Origin: Pseudonocardia sp. N23
GTDB taxonomy: Bacteria > Actinomycetota > Actinomycetes > Mycobacteriales > Pseudonocardiaceae
Assembly (NCBI RefSeq): GCF_002583555.1
Contig: NZ_BEGX01000004.1
Coordinates: 186,001-250,000, forward strand
Reading direction: 5' to 3'
DNA: 64,000 bases
Position numbers and translations under genes: made by a program
Notes under the pieces: model-generated
What the model was told of the DNA's origin: nothing
The model's database searches: none
The model's input: only the letters and a program-made list of their open reading frames with translations
In this document: one piece after another, positions 60,632 through 64,000 of the stretch
Numbering within the stretch: the first letter of the stretch is position 1
Layout of the letters: each line of letters starts with the position of its first letter

Positions 60632-61520
60632 GCTGTCTCTCCAGTGCGGACGACGGCGACTGTGCAGTCGGCGTGGTGGATCATGGGCTGCCCGACCGAT
60701 CCGAGGAGCAGTCCGACGACGCCACCGCGGCCGCGCGAGCCGACGACGACCAGAGCTGCTCCTCGCGACTGCGCCACCAGCACCTCCGCCGGGCCGTCGC
60801 GAGCGACGACCCGCGTGACGGCCACATCGGGGTACTTCTCCGACCAGGGACGGATCCGGTCCGCCAGGTGGGGGCACTGGTCCTCCTTCGCGGCGGACCT
60901 GTCGACGAACGCGCTCGAGGAGCGGTCGATCCCCTGGTCGATCCATGCGTGCACCGCCACGAGAGGAGACCGACGAAGGTGCGCCTCGTCGAAGGCGAAG
61001 GCAAGTGCGGCGTTGCTGCTCGGCGACTCGTCGATCCCGACGACCACCGGGGCGTCCGAGCGAGCCGGTTCGACCGCCCCACGAACCACGACGACCGGGC
61101 AGGCCGCGACTGCGGCCGACGTCACCGCGACGGGACCGCCGGCAGACCGACGAACCCACCGTGGCCACGATTGCCCAGCACGAGCATTTCCGCACGGGTC
61201 GACTCGTCGGCGAGGACCGGTCCAGGACAACCGTCCCTGTTTGCACGGTCGATCCCGACGTCAGGGGCGACGACCCGGGCGACCTCGACCGCTGCGTCGA
61301 GGTGGCGATCAGCCAGGCGGACCAGGCTTTCGTGGAAAGCGTGCTGGTCGGGCACGATGGAGCCGACACGCGGGGTGGGGTCCCAACCCAGGACGTCCAC
61401 GAGGCGTGGCCCCGATCCACGTCTCCGAGCCTCCGCCGCGGCCCGACGAACCGCTCCGAGTGAGGATTCGGACCCGTCGACCCCGACCACGATCGACCGT
61501 CCGACGTCCTGCACGTTCAT
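60628..61520 (-). pseudogene. Tandem universal stress protein interrupted by a frameshift
   Basis: A two-domain UspA-type protein split over two frames. The first frame (ATG 61520, GGAGG upstream) gives [20 protein letters not shown] to [16 protein letters not shown], then hits TGA at 61124-61122. The second frame carries the rest of domain 1 ([18 protein letters not shown]) and all of domain 2 ([20 protein letters not shown] ... [20 protein letters not shown]). Loss of one G in GCGG-TCCC near 61135-61139 explains the break. A GTG at 61125 overlaps the TGA as GTGA, so the second part could still be translated by coupling. Sequencing error is also possible. Confidence 0.75.
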
Positions 61521-61647
61521 GCAACCTCCAGGTGACGTGCGTCGAGCGTCATCCGAGCGGGGTCAACGGCGGTAGTGGCGCCATACCTTGTCCGCAGGGC
61601 CGCATGGCCCGGGTCAGGTGGGGCCGACCGGACCCTGGGCAGTCCCC

Positions 61648-61812
61648 TCAGGACCGGCGAAACAACCGCCCCCACAGACCCCCCGGGCTCGGCGCCGGTG
61701 CACAGCTGCACCGTTGCGACGCCGGCACCCCGGCCAGGACCTGCTCGACGTGCTGACCGCATCCGCGGTAGGTGGCCTTCTTGCACGTCCGGCACGTCAC
61801 CCGTTGACACAT
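61648..61812 (-). CDS. Small Cys-rich actinobacterial protein (54 residues)
   Basis: A 54-residue protein starting MCQRVTCRTCKKATYRGCGQ and continuing HVEQVLAGVPASQRCSC. Cys occur at positions 2, 7, 10, 18, 35 and 37. The spacing suggests a small zinc-binding fold. I recognise the pattern as a small protein widespread in actinobacteria, but know no function for it. It was found by reading the reverse strand, since it is below usual length limits. ATG 61812 has GGAGGTT upstream in the correct position. It is divergent from the sulfur operon, and its likely -10 (TATAGT, 61843-61838) overlaps the first CsoR-type operator. Confidence 0.8.
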   Translation of the reverse strand: MCQRVTCRTCKKATYRGCGQHVEQVLAGVPASQRCSCAPAPSPGGLWGRLFRRS

Positions 61813-61831
61813 GTGAACCTCCATCGCTCGG

Positions 61832-61860
61832 TGACTGCACTATACCCCACGGGGTATTGT
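61832..61860 (+). promoter_or_regulatory. Sulfur operon promoter with CsoR/CstR-type operator 1
   Basis: ATACCCC-AC-GGGGTAT (61842-61857) is a perfect palindrome of the kind bound by CsoR/CstR-family repressors. It lies between a -35-like TGACTG (61832-61837) and a -10 TATTGT (61855-61860), 17 bp apart, an ideal place for repression. Confidence 0.7.
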
Positions 61861-61876
61861 GGGATCTGCCACGCAG

Positions 61877-61892
61877 ATACCCCCTGGGGCAT
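61877..61892. promoter_or_regulatory. CsoR/CstR-type operator 2
   Basis: ATACCCC-CT-GGGGCAT, one mismatch from perfect symmetry, 35 bp downstream of operator 1 and still upstream of the first gene. Confidence 0.6.
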
Positions 61893-61920
61893 GAGAGAAG
61901 GAATGTCTGCGTTGGCGCAG

Positions 61921-61936
61921 ACACCCCAGGGGGTGA
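61921..61936. promoter_or_regulatory. CsoR/CstR-type operator 3
   Basis: ACACCCC-AG-GGGGTGA, 44 bp downstream of operator 2 and 23 bases before the rhodanese fragment. The core CCCC-N2-GGGG is kept. Confidence 0.5.
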
Positions 61937-61958
61937 ATCGGACACAGAAAGGTCAGAG

Positions 61959-62078
61959 ATGTTGCCTGAGATCGATCAACAGCAGTTGGCGGAGGTGCGT
62001 GCGGCCGCCGAGGTGATGGTGGTGGACGTGCGCGAGGCGGACGAGTACCGCCGTGGCCATGTGCCCGGCGCACGATGA
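61959..62078 (+). pseudogene. Truncated rhodanese-domain ORF (39 residues)
   Basis: MLPEIDQQQLAEVRAAAEVM is followed by VVDVREADEYRRGHVPGAR and a stop. This is exactly the first third of a single-domain rhodanese (strand 1 and the DVRE...EY...GHVPGA motif). The active-site Cys loop and the rest are missing, so it cannot be a sulfurtransferase. Its TGA overlaps the ATG of the persulfide dioxygenase gene as ATGA. It may be the scar of a deletion that now works as a leader ORF coupling translation, or a remnant without function. Confidence 0.75.
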
Positions 62079-63448
62079 TCGAGATCCTGCCGATCGAGAC
62101 CATCGGACTGGGCGACCGCAGCTACCTGGCCCACGACGGACGGGTCTCGATGGTGGTCGACCCCCAGCGTGACATCGACCGTGTGCTGGCCGTCGCCGCC
62201 GAGGCCGGCGTGACGATCACCCACGTGTTCGAGACCCATGTCCACAACGACTACGTCACCGGCGGGCTCGCCCTCGCCCGCGCCACCGGTGCCGTCTACC
62301 TCCTCAACGCCGACGACGACGTCGCGTTCGAGCGCACCGGCCTGCACGACGGGGAGGTCGTGACGATCAGCGCGGAGATGGCCGTGCGGGCGCTGCACAC
62401 GCCCGGCCACACCCATACCCACCTGTCCTACGCGTTGCTGGATGCGGCCGGCGATCCGGTCGCCGTGTTCAGCGGGGGCTCCCTGCTGTTCGGTGCCACC
62501 GGACGCCCGGATCTCCTCGGACCCGACCACACCGACGCCCTCGTGCACGCCCAGTGGCACTCTGCCCGCCGCCTCGCCACCGCGCTGCCCGGCGCCGCCA
62601 CCCTGCACCCGACCCACGGGTTCGGCAGCTTCTGCTCCGCGAGCGCGTCGGCGAGCGGCACAACAGGCACCGTCGCCGACGAGACCCGCACCAATCCCGC
62701 ACTCACCCTGGACGAGGAACACTACGTTCGCGACCTGCTCGCCGGGCTCGACGCCTTCCCCGCCTACTACGCCCACATGGCCCCCGCCAACAGCGCCGGC
62801 CCCGACGCCCCGGACCTCACCCCACCGGCCGTGGCCGACGCGGGCGACCTGCGCCGACGCATCGACGCCGGCGAGTGGGTCGTGGACCTGCGCGACGGTA
62901 CGGCGTTCGCCGCCGGGCACGTCGCCGGCAGCATCAACATCGGTCTCACCGGGCAGTTCGTCACCTACCTCGGCTGGCTGATCCCCTGGGGCACTCCGGT
63001 CACACTGCTCGGTGCCACGGCCACCCAGGTCGCCGACGCCCAGCGTGAGATGGTCCGCATCGGCATCGACCGGCCCGCCGTCATGGCCACCGGAAACCCT
63101 GAGGACTGGACCGGTACGCCGGTGTCGTTCCGCCGCGCCACGTTCGCCGATCTCGCCGCCGTGCTCGCCTCCGGCGACGGCCCGGCCGTGCTCGACGTCC
63201 GCCGCACCTCCGAACGGGCCACGACCGCGATCAGTGGATCGGTGCACATCCCGATCCACGAGATCCTCGCCCGGCTCGACGAGGTCCCCGCAGGACCCGT
63301 GTGGGTGCACTGCGCCGGCGGCTACCGTGCGGGCGTCGCCGCCTCCCTGCTGCACGCCCGCGGCCACGACGTCGTCGCCATCGACGACGACGTCGCACAG
63401 GCTGTCGCCTCCGGGCTCACGGCGACCACCGACCGGGCCACGGTGTGA
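62075..63448 (+). CDS. Metallo-beta-lactamase fold/rhodanese fusion, persulfide dioxygenase-like
   Basis: A 457-residue fusion. The N-terminal MBL domain has HVHND at residues 55-59, with Tyr60 where ETHE1 enzymes have His; HTPGHTHTHLSY and HPTHGFGSFC supply further ligands. Two rhodanese domains follow: the first (from ~270) lacks a Cys, the second has the loop HCAGGYRAG with Cys413. Such enzymes oxidise persulfide to sulfite or thiosulfate and transfer sulfane sulfur (CstB-like). The gene is coupled to the rhodanese fragment upstream and to the exporter gene downstream by ATGA and GTGA overlaps. Confidence 0.9.
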   Translation: MIEILPIETIGLGDRSYLAHDGRVSMVVDPQRDIDRVLAVAAEAGVTITHVFETHVHNDYVTGGLALARATGAVYLLNADDDVAFERTGLHDGEVVTISAEMAVRALHTPGHTHTHLSYALLDAAGDPVAVFSGGSLLFGATGRPDLLGPDHTDALVHAQWHSARRLATALPGAATLHPTHGFGSFCSASASASGTTGTVADETRTNPALTLDEEHYVRDLLAGLDAFPAYYAHMAPANSAGPDAPDLTPPAVADAGDLRRRIDAGEWVVDLRDGTAFAAGHVAGSINIGLTGQFVTYLGWLIPWGTPVTLLGATATQVADAQREMVRIGIDRPAVMATGNPEDWTGTPVSFRRATFADLAAVLASGDGPAVLDVRRTSERATTAISGSVHIPIHEILARLDEVPAGPVWVHCAGGYRAGVAASLLHARGHDVVAIDDDVAQAVASGLTATTDRATV

Positions 63449-64000
63449 GCGTCATGACCCTCGCCGCGATCGCCCTGCTCGCCGTGCTGGTCGGGGTCAC
63501 CCTCGGCCTGCTCGGCGGGGGCGGCTCGATCCTGCTGGTCCCGCTGCTGGTCTACGTCGCCGGCGTCCCCACCAGCAGTGCGATCACGACATCGCTGTTC
63601 GTCGTCGGCGTCACCTCCCTCGCCGCACTGCTCCCTCATCTGCGGCGGGGCACGGTGCAGTGGCGCACCGGGCTGGTGTTCGGCGGTGCAGCCATGGCCG
63701 GTGCTTTCGCCGGTGGCCTGATCGGCGGCCACCTGCCGGGTCCGGTACTGCTGGGCGGCTTCGCGGTGATGATGATCGCCACCGCCATCGCGATGCTCCG
63801 CGGCCGCCGAGCCGGCACGGCAGCGGTCCACGCCCGTCCTTCGGCCCGCACGCTGCTCACCGGTGTGGCCGTGGGTGCCGTGGCCGGGCTGGTCGGGGCG
63901 GGCGGCGGGTTCCTGGTCGTGCCCGCGCTCGCGCTGCTGGGCGGGCTGACCATGCCTGCCGCGGTCGGAACCTCCCTGCTGGTCATCGCCCTGCAGTCGG
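63445..64000 (+). CDS. TauE/SafE family sulfite/anion exporter, 3' end cut by the window edge
   Basis: The first 185 residues of a TauE/SafE-type membrane protein. It starts VSVMTLAAIALLAVLVGVTL, has the glycine-rich GLLGGGGSILLVPLLVYVAGV, and the second repeat begins AVAGLVGAGGGFLVVPALAL, the hallmark of the family. It probably exports sulfite or a related anion produced by the upstream enzyme. GTG 63445 overlaps the previous stop as GTGA; ATG 63454 is a second choice. About 60-80 residues lie outside the window. Confidence 0.9.
   Translation, partial: MSVMTLAAIALLAVLVGVTLGLLGGGGSILLVPLLVYVAGVPTSSAITTSLFVVGVTSLAALLPHLRRGTVQWRTGLVFGGAAMAGAFAGGLIGGHLPGPVLLGGFAVMMIATAIAMLRGRRAGTAAVHARPSARTLLTGVAVGAVAGLVGAGGGFLVVPALALLGGLTMPAAVGTSLLVIALQS

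Noticed and set aside
61517..61945. Reverse open frame of 142 codons across the CsoR-type operators
   Set aside because: It overlaps in another frame the 54-residue Cys-rich protein, which has a proper ribosome site and a recognisable pattern, and it covers the operator region.
1..64000. Mobile elements, CRISPR arrays, tRNA or rRNA genes
   Set aside because: No transposase or integrase, no regular repeat-spacer pattern and no recognisable RNA gene was seen on either strand. A short or unusual RNA could still be missed by eye.

Overview
The window is very GC-rich DNA that reads as an actinobacterial chromosome. Supporting signs are F420/flavin-type LLM oxidoreductases, many TetR and GntR regulators, frequent GTG starts, leaderless-looking promoters, dense ATGA/GTGA stop-start overlaps, a large NAD-dependent glutamate dehydrogenase and a small Cys-rich actinobacterial protein. 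Pseudonocardia or a close relative is my best guess, but that is inference from gene style only. No rRNA, tRNA, CRISPR array, insertion sequence or phage gene was seen.

Layout. Bases 1-10595 (reverse): an acyl-CoA synthetase, then a likely operon of Baeyer-Villiger monooxygenase, fused CaiB-type CoA-transferase, FMN reductase-like protein, two PPOX-like split-barrel proteins and HyuA/HyuB (HyuB is cut by the window edge). Bases 10741-13218 (forward): a GntR regulator, a small unknown protein and two paralogous TetR regulators. Bases 13498-20405 (forward): a five-gene operon of MFS exporter, LLM oxidoreductase, SDR, a 453-residue protein of unknown function and a molybdopterin oxidoreductase. 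Bases 20427-28940 (reverse): SDR, HSL-type hydrolase, thiolase-like protein with DUF35 partner, amidohydrolase, a second BVMO, an alpha/beta hydrolase and a carboxylesterase-like protein lacking its nucleophile. Bases 29245-34868: LLM enzymes, an SMP-30 lactonase, and a TetR/NmrA pair with a clear operator. Bases 34861-44331 (reverse): a cyclase-like hydrolase, paired acyl-CoA dehydrogenases, a crotonase and an acyl-CoA synthetase; then a second thiolase-like/DUF35/CaiB/crotonase operon. Bases 44434-54631: CaiB-type transferases, an Fbp-like ABC importer, a long crotonase and an amidohydrolase. Bases 54841-64000: NAD-glutamate dehydrogenase, an SPFH protein, a frameshifted universal stress protein, and a persulfide/sulfite locus with three CsoR/CstR-type operators.

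How the genes fit together. The main body (about 1-54.6 kb) looks like a catabolic island: import by the ABC system, Baeyer-Villiger oxidation and ester/lactone hydrolysis, CoA activation, dehydrogenation, hydration and aldol-type cleavage. The most striking point is that five promoters, far apart and on both strands, share one architecture: two ATCC boxes exactly 21 bp apart bracketing a TTGAC -35, followed by a TAGCGT-like -10. That suggests a single regulon. The substrate is not identifiable from sequence alone; an alicyclic, terpenoid-like or steroid-like ketone would fit.
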